Shown in pieces: positions 6,219 through 6,509 of a stretch of 6,509 nt of DNA. Each line of letters starts with the position of its first letter. The first letter of the stretch is position 1. Below the pieces are notes generated by a model, which was given only the letters and a program-made list of their open reading frames with translations, made no database searches and was not told where the DNA came from. The translations under genes were made by a program, and so were the position numbers. This DNA comes from Flavobacteriaceae bacterium. GTDB taxonomy: Bacteria; Bacteroidota; Bacteroidia; Flavobacteriales; Flavobacteriaceae. The stretch is from positions 1-6,509 of the forward strand of contig DAOUPU010000146.1 of the NCBI GenBank assembly GCA_030625995.1, read 5' to 3'.

Positions 6219-6509
6219 TTAATTTTTTATATTATCTATTTCCTTTCTATATGGAACCGATGCCTGCGCTCCCAAGCGGCTCACTCCGATTGCTGAGGCG
6301 GCATTTGCAAATAAAATGGCCTTCTTCCAATTCCTGCCTTCAGCAAGTGCAACGGCCAATGCACCATTAAAAATATCACCGGCGGCTGTTGTATCCTTCA
6401 CATGAGTCTTATTTGCAGGAATATGAAATTGCTACTTAGCATTTTTAAAAAAAGCTCCCTTTTCACCCATGGTAATAATAACATTTTTCACCCCTTTCTC
6501 CATAAAAAC
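6219..6509 (-). pseudogene. Ribokinase-like PfkB sugar kinase, C-terminal part, with in-frame amber stop
   Basis: C-terminal part of a PfkB-family kinase resembling ribokinase, which makes ribose 5-phosphate from ribose and ATP in the cytoplasm; the N-terminus lies beyond the window. Before the TAG come 25 in-frame residues including KGVKNVIITMGEKGAFFKNA, a typical ribokinase strand and nucleotide-site loop. After it, in the same frame, come QFHIPANKTHVKDTTAAGD, with the catalytic Asp codon at 6375-6377, then FNGALAVALAEG and SRLGAQASVP. The homology is continuous across the stop at 6432-6434, so the break is a single nonsense codon with no frame change. CAG to TAG is the simplest origin, but a sequencing error is possible. 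Without readthrough the product would lack its catalytic residue; a GTG restart at 6401 would give only a fragment. It is the first visible operon gene, 12 bases before the next ATG. Confidence 0.85.
6432..6434 (-). other. In-frame TAG within the ribokinase-like frame
   Basis: Read on the minus strand, codons are AAT GCT AAG TAG CAA TTT CAT. Family-like sequence flanks the stop on both sides in one frame. The next codon is CAA, so any single-base change giving CAG, AAG, GAG, TTG or a similar sense codon restores a plausible kinase. No nearby hairpin suggests selenocysteine or programmed recoding. Confidence 0.9.

Overview
The window looks like chromosomal DNA of a Bacteroidota bacterium, probably a flavobacterium. 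The basis is strongly AT-rich DNA, starts without Shine-Dalgarno sequences, TTTG / TAnnTTT(G/A) promoter-like boxes, a GIN-domain (DUF2807) secreted protein, and a DTDxNNELDDQ-type nucleoside hydrolase beside a lipoprotein ADP-ribosylglycohydrolase. This is judged from sequence style and remembered families; no search was run.

Left part (1-2440, plus strand): the 3' portion of a GAF-coupled class III nucleotide cyclase, whose frame is open to the window edge, is followed 72 bases later by a small secreted beta-repeat protein. The middle (2441-3057) is an AT-rich intergenic stretch. It seems to hold a compact transcription unit: a promoter-like element, a 41-codon leucine-zipper ORF and a very strong intrinsic terminator. 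A separate promoter-like element then precedes a PaiB-family FMN-binding protein (3058-3675, plus strand).

Right part (3736-6509, minus strand, convergent with paiB): a tight operon reading leftward. It runs from a ribokinase-like PfkB kinase (cut by the window end and interrupted by one in-frame TAG), across a 12-base gap, to a lipoprotein ADP-ribosylglycohydrolase-family enzyme, and then by a TGATG overlap to an exported nucleoside hydrolase. The three suggest a route in which N-ribosidic bonds of ADP-ribose-like compounds or nucleosides are cleaved outside the cytoplasm and the freed ribose is phosphorylated inside. That pathway is inferred from domains and gene order.

The points most worth a second look are the interrupted kinase in an otherwise intact operon, the zipper microprotein unit, the missing purine-selecting residues in the cyclase, and the altered active site of the nucleoside hydrolase. 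No RNA genes, insertion sequences, CRISPR arrays or phage genes were seen.
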